Assembly (NCBI GenBank): GCA_013003555.1
Contig: JABDIV010000082.1
Span: 44,993 to 108,992, forward strand
From: Flavobacteriaceae bacterium
GTDB lineage: Bacteria; Bacteroidota; Bacteroidia; Flavobacteriales; Flavobacteriaceae
Reading direction: 5' to 3'
DNA: 64,000 bases
Each line of letters begins with the position of its first letter. The stretch's first letter is position 1. The position numbers and the translations under genes were made by a program. The notes beneath the pieces were generated by a model. It was given only the letters and a program-made list of their open reading frames with translations, ran no database searches and was not told the DNA's origin. Below, piece by piece: positions 54,511 to 62,855 of the stretch.

Positions 54511-55551
54511 CTAGGACTTGTTTGCCAGCTGTCCGCAAGCAGCATCGATATCCTTTCCCCTGCTACGACGTACGTTTACGACAATTCTATTTAATTCAAG
54601 AGCTGTTATATAAGCATTGATTGCCGAGGCATCAGCCTGGACAAAACGATCATCGTCTATAGAATTGTATTCTATAAGGTTAACCTTCGAAGGCAAATGT
54701 TTGCAGAAATCAATCAAGGCGTCGATATCAGCTTGCTTGTCATTAATGCCGGCCCATACAACATATTCAAAGGTTATCCGTTTTTTGGTTTTTGCATACC
54801 AGTAGTGAAGGCTTTCTTTAAGATCCTTTAAAGGAAAGGTTTCGTTAAACGGCATTATTCCTGTTCGGGTTGCATCAATAGCAGAATGGAGGGATACGGC
54901 CAAATTAAACTTCACCTCATCATCAGCCATTTTGCGGATCATCTTTGGAATGCCCGATGTTGATAATGTGATACGCCTGGGAGACATGCTTAATCCTTCC
55001 GGAGAGGTTATTTTATCGATTGCTTTAAGTACGTTGTTATAATTCATCAAGGGTTCTCCCATTCCCATGAATACAATATTCGATAATGGCCGATTGAAAT
55101 ACAGTCGACTTTGATGGTCGATCGCCGTCACCTGGTCAACGATCTCATCAGGGTTTAAATTCCGCATTTTTTTGAGGCGTGCAGTAGCACAAAAATGACA
55201 ATCGAGCGAACAACCAACCTGTGATGAAACACAAGCTGTGGTTCGACTTTCAGTTGGTATGAGAACCGATTCAACGATCAATCCGTCATGCAGCCGAACA
55301 GCGTTCTTAATCGTACCATCACTGCTTCGCTGCATGGTGTCGACACTGATATGGTTTATAACAAAATGCTCTTCTAAAATCGATCGGGTCGCTTTCGAAA
55401 TATTCGTCATCTCCTCAAAACCATGTGCTGCACGTTGCCATAACCATTCATATACCTGATTACCGCGGAAGGCCTGATCGCCTTGTTCAACAAAAAAATC
55501 ACGGAGTTGATCCTTTGTAAGCGCACGTATATCTTTCTTTTTTGCAGTCAA
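54511..55551 (-). CDS. rlmN: 23S rRNA (adenine2503-C2) methyltransferase RlmN
   Basis: Radical-SAM methyltransferase for A2503 of 23S rRNA and A37 of some tRNAs. The cluster cysteines are C114, C118 and C121 (GCSLDCHFCATA), and the catalytic C-terminal cysteine is C341 (DAACGQL). The start is a TTG (MTAKKKDIRALTKDQLR), which matches the N-terminus of other flavobacterial RlmN; no ATG is available. The length of 346 is normal. Part of the rlmN-queA region but separated from queA by a hairpin. Confidence 0.96.
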   Translation of the reverse strand: MTAKKKDIRALTKDQLRDFFVEQGDQAFRGNQVYEWLWQRAAHGFEEMTNISKATRSILEEHFVINHISVDTMQRSSDGTIKNAVRLHDGLIVESVLIPTESRTTACVSSQVGCSLDCHFCATARLKKMRNLNPDEIVDQVTAIDHQSRLYFNRPLSNIVFMGMGEPLMNYNNVLKAIDKITSPEGLSMSPRRITLSTSGIPKMIRKMADDEVKFNLAVSLHSAIDATRTGIMPFNETFPLKDLKESLHYWYAKTKKRITFEYVVWAGINDKQADIDALIDFCKHLPSKVNLIEYNSIDDDRFVQADASAINAYITALELNRIVVNVRRSRGKDIDAACGQLANKS

Positions 55552-55565
55552 AATAAAAGAGATGA

Positions 55566-55589
55566 AAAAGCCTCGTTTCCGAGGCCTTT
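55566..55589 (-). terminator. Terminator after queA
   Basis: On the minus strand GCCTCG-GAAA-CGAGGC (a GNRA-type loop) is followed by TTTTTC. It sits 9 bases downstream of the queA stop. Confidence 0.78.
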
Positions 55590-55597
55590 AAAATGTT

Positions 55598-56647
55598 TTA
55601 TATGATAAGCATGGCATCACCATAACTATAAAACCTATACTTTTCTTTAATCGCTTCATCGTAAGCCTTCTTGATAAATTCATGGCCGGCAAAGGCCGAT
55701 GCCATCATAAGAAGTGTTGACTTTGGCGTATGAAAATTAGTGATCATGCAATTCGCAATACTGAATTCAAAGGGTGGAAAAATAAATTTATTGGTCCAGC
55801 CGTCATATTCATTCAATGTACCACTTGATGATACCGAACTTTCGATGGCACGCATGACAGTTGTTCCAACTGCGCAAATTCGTCTTTTTTTGACCAGTGC
55901 ATCATTGATCGTCGCGGTCGCAAAGCGATCGATTACGATTTCCTCGCTATCCATTTTATGTTTCGACAAATCCTCAACCTCAACTGGATTGAAGGTGCCT
56001 AAGCCAACATGAAGGGTTACCTCAGCGAATTTTATACCTTTTATCTCGAGTCGCTTTAGCAGATGTCTCGAGAAATGCAATCCGGCCGTAGGAGCTGCAA
56101 CCGCGCCTTCATTCTTCGCATAAATGGTTTGGTAGCGTTCTTCATCTTCGGGTTCAACATCTCGTTTTATATATTTCGGAAGCGGTGTTTGCCCAAGTTG
56201 CTTCAACTTCTTTCGGAAATCATGATACGAACCGTCATAGAGGAACCTAAGTGTTCGTCCTCTTGACGTTGTGTTGTCGATAACCTCAGCCACCAGCATA
56301 TCATCATCTCCAAAATACAGCTTGTTTCCGATTCGTATTTTCCTGGCCGGGTCAACCAACACATCCCATAATCGCTGATCGGGGTTTAATTCTCGAAGCA
56401 AAAAAACCTCGATGCGAGCTCCCGTTTTTTCTTTATTCCCAAATAATCGCGCCGGAAAAACCTTAGTGTTATTCAGGATCATCACATCATTTTCATCAAA
56501 ATAATCGATCAGATCTTTAAATTCTTTATGTTCGATCGTTTGATCGGCTCTATTTAATACCATTAACCTTGCTTCATCCCTGTGTTCAGAAGGGTACTCA
56601 GCTAATAGTTCCATTGGAAGATCGAAATTGAAGTGTGATAATTTCAT
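55598..56647 (-). CDS. queA: S-adenosylmethionine:tRNA ribosyltransferase-isomerase QueA
   Basis: Makes epoxyqueuosine from preQ1-tRNA. Family motifs: [20 protein letters not shown] at the start, [11 protein letters not shown] near residue 193, MRAIESSV and [20 protein letters not shown] toward the end. 349 residues, ATG start. It is preceded by a complete promoter, so it is not simply downstream of aroA. Intact. Confidence 0.97.
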   Translation of the reverse strand: MKLSHFNFDLPMELLAEYPSEHRDEARLMVLNRADQTIEHKEFKDLIDYFDENDVMILNNTKVFPARLFGNKEKTGARIEVFLLRELNPDQRLWDVLVDPARKIRIGNKLYFGDDDMLVAEVIDNTTSRGRTLRFLYDGSYHDFRKKLKQLGQTPLPKYIKRDVEPEDEERYQTIYAKNEGAVAAPTAGLHFSRHLLKRLEIKGIKFAEVTLHVGLGTFNPVEVEDLSKHKMDSEEIVIDRFATATINDALVKKRRICAVGTTVMRAIESSVSSSGTLNEYDGWTNKFIFPPFEFSIANCMITNFHTPKSTLLMMASAFAGHEFIKKAYDEAIKEKYRFYSYGDAMLII

Positions 56648-56675
56648 ATTGTAATACCTGTTTTTTTAAGAGCTG

Positions 56676-56707
56676 CAAATATACAACGCTGAAGAAGGGG
56701 ATGTCAA
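56676..56707 (-). promoter_or_regulatory. Promoter of queA
   Basis: On the minus strand TTG (56705-56707, within CTTGACA), 21 bases, TATATTTG (56676-56683): a full match to the Bacteroidota promoter. It lies 29 bases from the queA ATG. Confidence 0.72.
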
Positions 56708-56724
56708 GTAATTGACCGATTATT

Positions 56725-57954
56725 TTAAGCGCTCTTTAAATGAAATCCTAAGGCCTTAAGATCTGACCAAAAACCAGGGTAAGATTTAGACACTACATCG
56801 GCTTCCTCAATAGCGATTGATGTTTTCAATGCAAGTGGCGCGAATGCCATGGCCATGCGATGATCGTTATAGGTGCTGATCACGGCGTCAGCAATGAGTT
56901 TTGCTCCGGAAGGAAGATGCAGGGAGGCATTGGTTATGTTTACGGTTGCTCCACATTTTTCCATCTCATTTTTTAACGCAACCAGGCGGTCGGTTTCCTT
57001 GATTTTGAGAGTATGTAACCCTGTGAGATTACAGCCAATCCCAAGTCCCAAACAACTAACGGCAAGTGTTTGTGCAAGATCAGGGCACGATCGCATATCA
57101 ACTTCGATACTATTTTCTTTAGGTTCGGATATTTTTGTCAATATAAGCTCATCCTGTTCAAAACGGGTTTCAACACCTAAAGGTTGATACAGTTCAGGAA
57201 GGATTGAATCACCTTGTAAACTATTGGTTTTATACGATCTCAACCTGACTTTTTTACCAATCGCACTCAATGCAACCATGCTGAAATAATAGGAAGCTGA
57301 TGACCAATCTGATTCCACGGTCAGCTGAATCTTCTGATTGAGTTCTGGCATTGGCCGAACGTGTATATGATTATGATCGTGATTGCAATCAACACCAATC
57401 GACTTGAGCAGATCCAGAGTCATATTCACATAAGGCCTTGAGGTGAGCTCTCCTGTTAAATTTAAACACAGTCCATGCTTTAGTTTTGGCGCGATTAAAA
57501 GCAAGGCCGTTATATATTGACTACTTATGTTGGCTTTAATTTCAACTTTATCATCCGTTATCGTTTTTCCCGTTATTTTAAGTGGTGGAAAGCCGTTTTC
57601 ATCCAGGTATTCTATTTCTGCCCCTATCTTCTGAAGCGTTTGTACCAGAATCGCAATCGGACGTTCTTTCATGCGGTCGGAACCGGTAAGAATGACCTCA
57701 CGACCTTTTTGAGTCGCGAAATAAGCCGTTAGAAAACGCATGGCTGTACCAGCATGATGGATATCAATCAAGCTCTCTTCACTGCTTAGGGCCTTTACCA
57801 TCACTGCAGTATCATCGGAATTTGAGAGATTTTTTATTTCCAGTTTTGGATAAAGTGCCTGAAGAATGAGCAGGCGATTTGATTCGCTTTTCGAACCTGT
57901 TATTTGTATGGAACCACCTGAAATTAGTTCAGACTTATTGAGAGAAACCCGCAT
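56725..57954 (-). CDS. aroA: 3-phosphoshikimate 1-carboxyvinyltransferase (EPSP synthase)
   Basis: Sixth step of the shikimate pathway. Motifs SKSESNRLLIL (23-33), HAGTAMRFLTAYFA (65-78) and the second-domain DHRMAMAFAPLAL near the end. The length of 409 is a little shorter than E. coli (427) and usual for the phylum. It lies 3 bases downstream of the MazG-like gene and is separated from queA by a promoter. Confidence 0.97.
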   Translation of the reverse strand: MRVSLNKSELISGGSIQITGSKSESNRLLILQALYPKLEIKNLSNSDDTAVMVKALSSEESLIDIHHAGTAMRFLTAYFATQKGREVILTGSDRMKERPIAILVQTLQKIGAEIEYLDENGFPPLKITGKTITDDKVEIKANISSQYITALLLIAPKLKHGLCLNLTGELTSRPYVNMTLDLLKSIGVDCNHDHNHIHVRPMPELNQKIQLTVESDWSSASYYFSMVALSAIGKKVRLRSYKTNSLQGDSILPELYQPLGVETRFEQDELILTKISEPKENSIEVDMRSCPDLAQTLAVSCLGLGIGCNLTGLHTLKIKETDRLVALKNEMEKCGATVNITNASLHLPSGAKLIADAVISTYNDHRMAMAFAPLALKTSIAIEEADVVSKSYPGFWSDLKALGFHLKSA

Positions 57955-57958
57955 ATGT

Positions 57959-58285
57959 TTACTTCAGCTTTTCGTTGCCATGATGACGATCGTGGTCGCG
58001 TTTTGCTTTTTCATTTAATTTTTTTTCAAAGGCAGTTTGAAGATCAACACCGGTTTGATTCGCCAGGCAGAGCACAACAAAAAGCACATCGGCCAGTTCT
58101 TCGCCAAGATCTTTTCCTTTATCGCTCTCCTTTTCCGATTGTTCGCCATAGCGCCGCGCTATAATGCGGGCTACTTCGCCTACCTCCTCGGTGAGTTGCG
58201 CCATATTGGTCAGCTCGTTAAAATAGCGAACCCCGTGGTTTTTTATCCACTCATCTACAGCCAGTTGTGCATTTCCTATGTTCAT
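57959..58285 (-). CDS. MazG-like nucleotide pyrophosphohydrolase
   Basis: A 108-residue all-alpha NTP pyrophosphatase. The metal-binding signature EEVGEVARIIARR (E33, E34, E37) and DLGEELADVLFVVLCLAN (E63, E64, D67) are present. Single-domain, short form of the family; probably house-cleaning of modified nucleotides, substrate unknown. The ATG overlaps the dtd stop (TAATG). Confidence 0.9.
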   Translation of the reverse strand: MNIGNAQLAVDEWIKNHGVRYFNELTNMAQLTEEVGEVARIIARRYGEQSEKESDKGKDLGEELADVLFVVLCLANQTGVDLQTAFEKKLNEKAKRDHDRHHGNEKLK

Positions 58286-58737
58286 TACTCTTTATTTTTT
58301 GTGTCTATTATTATTGTCACCGGACCGTCATTCACCAGGTTAACCTTCATATCGGCACCAAATTCTCCCGATTGAATGGGCCGCCTTAAAACGGCTTCAA
58401 GATAGGATTTAAATTCTTCGTAAATCGGGATGGCCACATCGGGTTTAGCAGCTTTGATATAACTTGGCCTGTTCCCTTTTTTTGTACTGGCATGCAGGGT
58501 AAACTGACTTACTACAACCACATCGCCGCCAACATCAAGAAGAGATCGGTTCATAACGCTATTCTCATCCGGAAAAATCCTGAGGTTGATGATCTTATTA
58601 ACAAGCCATTTGATGTCTTCAAAGGTATCGTCATCAATAATGCCTAAAAGGACGAGCATGCCATTCCCAATATCGGCCACTTTGCTTCCCGCGATAGAAA
58701 CGCTACAATCTGATACGCGTTGAACGACTGCTCGCAT
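58285..58737 (-). CDS. dtd: D-aminoacyl-tRNA deacylase
   Basis: Removes D-amino acids from mischarged tRNA. Both cross-subunit signatures are present: SQFTLHAST (catalytic Thr region) near residue 77 and GEFGADMKVNLVNDGPVTI (Gly-cisPro-like site) near 122-140. 150 residues, ATG start MRAVVQRVSDCSV. It lies 2 bases after rsgA and overlaps the MazG-like gene by 1 base. Confidence 0.96.
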   Translation of the reverse strand: MRAVVQRVSDCSVSIAGSKVADIGNGMLVLLGIIDDDTFEDIKWLVNKIINLRIFPDENSVMNRSLLDVGGDVVVVSQFTLHASTKKGNRPSYIKAAKPDVAIPIYEEFKSYLEAVLRRPIQSGEFGADMKVNLVNDGPVTIIIDTKNKE

Positions 58738-58739
58738 AA

Positions 58740-59675
58740 TTAATCTATTCTATAGGTTTCGTCATCGCCCTCAAGGATCTGCAGGTAGCTCCTATATCTC
58801 GAAAAGGCGATCTCATCGTTATCGAGGGCTTCTTTAACTGCGCATTTCGGCTCCTGAATATGAAGGCAATTATTGAATTTACAATGTTCTTTAAGCTTAA
58901 AGAATTCCGGAAAATAATCCCCGACTTCGTCATCGTCCATGTCAAAAACCCCAAAACCCCTGATGCCTGGGGTATCGATGATCATGGCATCAAAGCTGAG
59001 ATCGAACATTTCGGCAAAGGTGGTTGTATGTTGTCCCTGAGCATGCTGCTCTGAAATCTCACGCGTCTTCAGATTCAACCCAGGTTCGAGAGCGTTGATC
59101 AGGGTCGATTTTCCAACTCCTGAATTCCCTGTGAACATATTCACCTTACCTATCATCAGTTCCTTAACCTTATCGATATTTTTTCCGGTTTTGGCTGAAA
59201 TTCCAATACATTCATAACCGATCTTTCGATAGACAGCAGCCAGATAGCGCGCCTCAATCATTTCGTCTTCATTATAGGTATCGATCTTATTGAATAACAA
59301 AATTGTTTTGATCGAATAGGCCTCGGCTGTTACCAGGAACCGGTCGATAAAACTGGTAAAGGTTTGGGGATTCTTTATGGTGATCAGTAAAAAGACCTGA
59401 TCGATATTACTCGCGATAATGTGCGTTTGTTTTGATAGCTTGACCGACTTACGCACTATATAATTCTTTCTTTCCTCGATCCGTTTGATAATCCCGGTTT
59501 CCCTGTTGTTTTTGGTTTCCAATTCGAATTCAACAAAGTCACCAACAGCGATAGGATTGGTGCTTTTGATCCCTTCTATTCTGAATTTGCCTTTTATTCG
59601 GCATTCATAAACCTTACCGTTAAGCGTTTTAACGGTATACCAGCTTCCTGTCGATTTGTAAACTTGTCCGGTCAT
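58740..59675 (-). CDS. rsgA: Ribosome small subunit GTPase RsgA
   Basis: Circularly permuted GTPase in late 30S maturation. An N-terminal OB domain is followed by the permuted order G4 NKID (129-132), G1 GNSGVGKS (183-190) and G3 DTPG (234-237). The C-terminal zinc finger ligands are C265, C270, H272 and C278. 311 residues, ATG start MTGQVYKST. First gene of the block rsgA-dtd-MazG-like-aroA. Confidence 0.97.
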   Translation of the reverse strand: MTGQVYKSTGSWYTVKTLNGKVYECRIKGKFRIEGIKSTNPIAVGDFVEFELETKNNRETGIIKRIEERKNYIVRKSVKLSKQTHIIASNIDQVFLLITIKNPQTFTSFIDRFLVTAEAYSIKTILLFNKIDTYNEDEMIEARYLAAVYRKIGYECIGISAKTGKNIDKVKELMIGKVNMFTGNSGVGKSTLINALEPGLNLKTREISEQHAQGQHTTTFAEMFDLSFDAMIIDTPGIRGFGVFDMDDDEVGDYFPEFFKLKEHCKFNNCLHIQEPKCAVKEALDNDEIAFSRYRSYLQILEGDDETYRID

Positions 59676-59900
59676 TCAAGTTCAAAAGTAATACAAATTG
59701 TCCTTTTATTATCTGGATTATCTATCTGATTCATTTAACATTAATATGACCGTTAATGCACATTTAATAAAAAGGATTTCCTTAATTTTAAGCTTGAAAA
59801 AATCATTCCATTAACCTAATAAAGACTATATAAAAATATTCTGCCAAATTTACACTGGATTTAATGGAACAAAGCCTGTCTAATTAATAAATAATAACGA

Positions 59901-62000
59901 ATGAATAAGCGTCAAATACAGTCCATAACTCTTATATGCTTTTTGTTTTTTAGCACAATCGGTTTTTCCCAAAACGTTAAAGACCTGAAATGGCCCAGGG
60001 AGATCAAAAAAGAAAATTACATTATCACCCTTTATCAGCCTCAACTTGAAACCCTGGAAGGCAATACATTAACCGGCAGGCTGGCATTGTCGGTTAAGAA
60101 CAAAAAGGAAAATAATGTCCGGTTTGGCGCGCTTTGGTTTGAGGCTCGGTTACTGACCGATAAATCGTCAAGAACAGCAGCTTTAGAAAGCTTAATAATT
60201 CCCAAGATAAAATTTGCCGATGTCGATGATCAAGCGAAGATCGAAAACCTAAAATTGGTTATAATCGCTGATATTGAGGCCGCCGAAATTGTTCTTTCAT
60301 TAGATCATATCATTGCAGGTCTCGAAAATGTGGAAAACGATAATGCAACAGCGAAAGCCTTAAAAAATAATCCGCCTGACATCTATTTTAGGAAAACACC
60401 CACGGTGTTGGTGTTTATCGATGGCGAACCTAAATTGAAAGTCGTTGAGAATTCAAAATTGGAGTATGTGTTGAACACACCTTTCTTTATTGTTAAAGAC
60501 GCTGGCTCCTATTATCTTAAAGGTGAAAACCACTGGTATAAGAACAACTCTATCACTTCAGGTTCTTGGCAATCAATAAGCAGTCCGCCTAAAGATGTCA
60601 GTAAACTGGCAAAACAACGCTTCTCAAAAGAACAAGAAAATTCAAAGGAGTTCTCAAAAACTCCACCAAATATTATTGTTACCACCTCGCCTTCAGAACT
60701 TGTTGTAACTAAAGGCGATCTGGCATATGAGCCTATTAAAGATTCGTCCTTGCTTTATGTTACCAACACCGAGAGCGATATTATTCTCGACATCGATTCA
60801 CAAATGCACTATTTGCTTTTAAACGGACGATGGTATGGCTCGAGCACCTTAACTGATAAGGATTGGGCATTTATTGAGCCCGACAAATTACCCAAGGCCT
60901 TTGGTTCAATTCCTTCTGACGGCAGTTCCATTGCGGCAGTGCGTGTTAGTGTGCCTGGTACGGAGGAGGCAAAGGAAGCTGAGTATGACCAATATATACC
61001 CCAAACAGCAACTGTTGATCGAAAAAAAGCAACAACCGAAGTAACATATGATGGTGAGCCTAAATTTGAAAAGATCGAGGGTACAGATCTTTTACATGCT
61101 GTTAATACTCAAAGTACAGTTTTAAAATCAGCCAACAAATTTTATGTGGTTGATGACGGAGTTTGGTTTGAATCTGAAAGTTCGGAAGGACCATGGAAGG
61201 TTTCAGACTCAAGGCCTGCCGATGTGGATGATATTCCACCTGCTTCACCTGTTTATAATGTGAAATATGTGTATATCTATGACTCAACACCTGATGTTGT
61301 TTATGTGGGCTATACGCCTGGCTATTATCATTCCTATGTATATGGCGGTATGGTTGTATATGGAACTGGTTATTATTACCAACCCTGGTATGGTTCCTAT
61401 TATTATCCGCGACCGGTCACCTATGGTTTTGGAGTGCATTACAATCCATATACCGGATGGGGATTTTCGGTAGGTATAAGTTACGGTTGGTTAACCCTTT
61501 CATTTTCTTCCCATAATAGTTATTGGGGGCCGGGTGGTTATGCTCATGGTTATCGTCACGGTTATCATCACGGATACCATCATGGTTACCATAACGGATA
61601 TAATGCGGGATATGCCCGGGGACGTTATGATGCCCAAAACGCCTATGCTGGAAGGCGATCGGTTGAGGACCGCAATATTAATCGATCTGGTGTTACAACA
61701 AGAACCGGAAGTTTAAATAAGGAAAAATTAAGCTCTAGGCGGCAGTCTGTTAGCCAAAACCGAACAAAACCAAGCACCAAAAAAAACAATCTCTTTGCAG
61801 ATAAGAATGGAAACGTTTATCAAAGAAATAAAAAAGGAAATTGGGAACAAAAACGGAATTCAAAGAGCAGACAATCCTTATTTTTGGGAAATGGGAATTC
61901 TTCCTGTTGCCATACTTTTTATTGCTATAGGCCGTTATTTCATAGGAAAGGGGCATCACAAGTCATGAATCTTTTCAAAATTTATCAATTTGAGAACTAA
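59901..62000 (+). CDS. Exported repeat protein with Tyr/Gly/His-rich C-terminal half
   Basis: No characterised family recognised. The signal peptide ends near QNVKD (residue 24). Residues 28-150 form a conserved-looking domain (WPREIKKENYIITLYQPQLE). Three repeats follow at about 168-232, 262-333 and 378-440, each with a DG/KG-x-P/A strand, a T-x-x-x-x-V-LNT/VNT step, a W-Y/F core and a closing P-x-D-V/L. Residues 450-580 are dominated by Tyr, Gly and His (GYRHGYHHGYHHGYHNGYNA). A possible +1 frameshift near residue 655 is noted below, so the last 45 residues may not be the true C-terminus. Likely secreted or surface-located. Confidence 0.82.
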   Translation: MNKRQIQSITLICFLFFSTIGFSQNVKDLKWPREIKKENYIITLYQPQLETLEGNTLTGRLALSVKNKKENNVRFGALWFEARLLTDKSSRTAALESLIIPKIKFADVDDQAKIENLKLVIIADIEAAEIVLSLDHIIAGLENVENDNATAKALKNNPPDIYFRKTPTVLVFIDGEPKLKVVENSKLEYVLNTPFFIVKDAGSYYLKGENHWYKNNSITSGSWQSISSPPKDVSKLAKQRFSKEQENSKEFSKTPPNIIVTTSPSELVVTKGDLAYEPIKDSSLLYVTNTESDIILDIDSQMHYLLLNGRWYGSSTLTDKDWAFIEPDKLPKAFGSIPSDGSSIAAVRVSVPGTEEAKEAEYDQYIPQTATVDRKKATTEVTYDGEPKFEKIEGTDLLHAVNTQSTVLKSANKFYVVDDGVWFESESSEGPWKVSDSRPADVDDIPPASPVYNVKYVYIYDSTPDVVYVGYTPGYYHSYVYGGMVVYGTGYYYQPWYGSYYYPRPVTYGFGVHYNPYTGWGFSVGISYGWLTLSFSSHNSYWGPGGYAHGYRHGYHHGYHHGYHNGYNAGYARGRYDAQNAYAGRRSVEDRNINRSGVTTRTGSLNKEKLSSRRQSVSQNRTKPSTKKNNLFADKNGNVYQRNKKGNWEQKRNSKSRQSLFLGNGNSSCCHTFYCYRPLFHRKGASQVMNLFKIYQFEN
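61807..61968 (+). CDS. Overlapping 53-codon frame (+1) with a TM helix; small protein or true 3' end
   Basis: In the +1 frame within the end of the preceding gene an ATG at 61807 opens a 53-residue product: METFIKEIKKEIGNKNGIQR, then ADNPYFWEMG, a hydrophobic helix ILPVAILFIAIGRYFIGKGH, and HKS. It stops 22 bases before the PAP2 start, and its codon use looks ordinary. By contrast, the long frame's tail here (SSCCHTFYCYRPLFHR) looks unnatural. Either this is a separate small membrane protein or the long gene is frameshifted into this frame. I cannot choose from one sequence. Confidence 0.4.
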   Translation: METFIKEIKKEIGNKNGIQRADNPYFWEMGILPVAILFIAIGRYFIGKGHHKS

Positions 62001-62835
62001 GCTTGTTGCATACTTTCTTTCAATTGCCTTACCATGTATTTCAATTGCCCAGGTCGACTCAACTCAGCTTAAGACGAGAGATGACAAACGAAATCAAGTT
62101 TATAATTATAACAATAAACTTGACATTCCTCTTACAAGTGTAACTGCTGCAGTAACCATTTTTAATTTTACTCAAATCTTTACGAAAGATCGAACGCCCG
62201 AAGAAGACATTCTTTCATTAGATATTGAGGAGGTAAATGGATTTGACAGGGGAGTCGCCGGTAATTATAATGAAAAAGCAAAGACAACCAGTGATTTTTT
62301 CTTTAGTGCATCCATTCCTCTGCCATTAATCGTTTATGCTTTTGATGATAAAATGCGAAAGGATTATTTGCGACTTACATTGCTATACCTTGAAGCCATG
62401 TCGATAACAGGGGTGACATATAGTACTTCCCAACAATTGAATAACAGGTTAAGGCCATTTACATATAATCAAGATCTCCCTCTTGTACAACGCACAAGTG
62501 GCGGTGCCAAAAATTCCTTTTTCTCGGGTCATACGGCACTGGTAGCAACATCTACATTCTTTTTGGCCAGCACCTGGGATGATTATCATCCTGATTCCGA
62601 CATGAAGTGGGTGATATATGGCGGCGCGACCCTGGCTACCGTATTAACGGGACACTTCAGAATACGGGCAGGACAACATTTCCCTTCAGATGTGATTGTT
62701 GGAGGGCTTGTAGGGTCCCTTTCAGGTTTACTGGTTCCAAAATTGCATAAAAACAAAGAATTCGGTAAGAAAGGACTATCTGTCCTTCCGGTTAGTGGCG
62801 AATATCATGGATTGCGTTTAGCCTATAGATTCTAA
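61990..62835 (+). CDS. Exported PAP2-family phosphatase
   Basis: A 281-residue protein starting at a TTG (MRTKLVAYFLSIALPCISIA, a signal peptide). The acid-phosphatase/PAP2 motifs are in order: NNRLRPF (C1), FFSGHTA (C2) and FRIRAGQHFPSDV (C3, with the catalytic His and Asp). Several TM-like segments occur between about residues 105 and 250, so it is probably a periplasmic-facing membrane phosphatase of lipid phosphates such as undecaprenyl pyrophosphate or a phosphatidate. It follows the repeat protein, overlapping its long frame by 11 bases. Confidence 0.9.
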   Translation: MRTKLVAYFLSIALPCISIAQVDSTQLKTRDDKRNQVYNYNNKLDIPLTSVTAAVTIFNFTQIFTKDRTPEEDILSLDIEEVNGFDRGVAGNYNEKAKTTSDFFFSASIPLPLIVYAFDDKMRKDYLRLTLLYLEAMSITGVTYSTSQQLNNRLRPFTYNQDLPLVQRTSGGAKNSFFSGHTALVATSTFFLASTWDDYHPDSDMKWVIYGGATLATVLTGHFRIRAGQHFPSDVIVGGLVGSLSGLLVPKLHKNKEFGKKGLSVLPVSGEYHGLRLAYRF

Positions 62836-62855
62836 TAAATAAGGTAGAATTTTTA

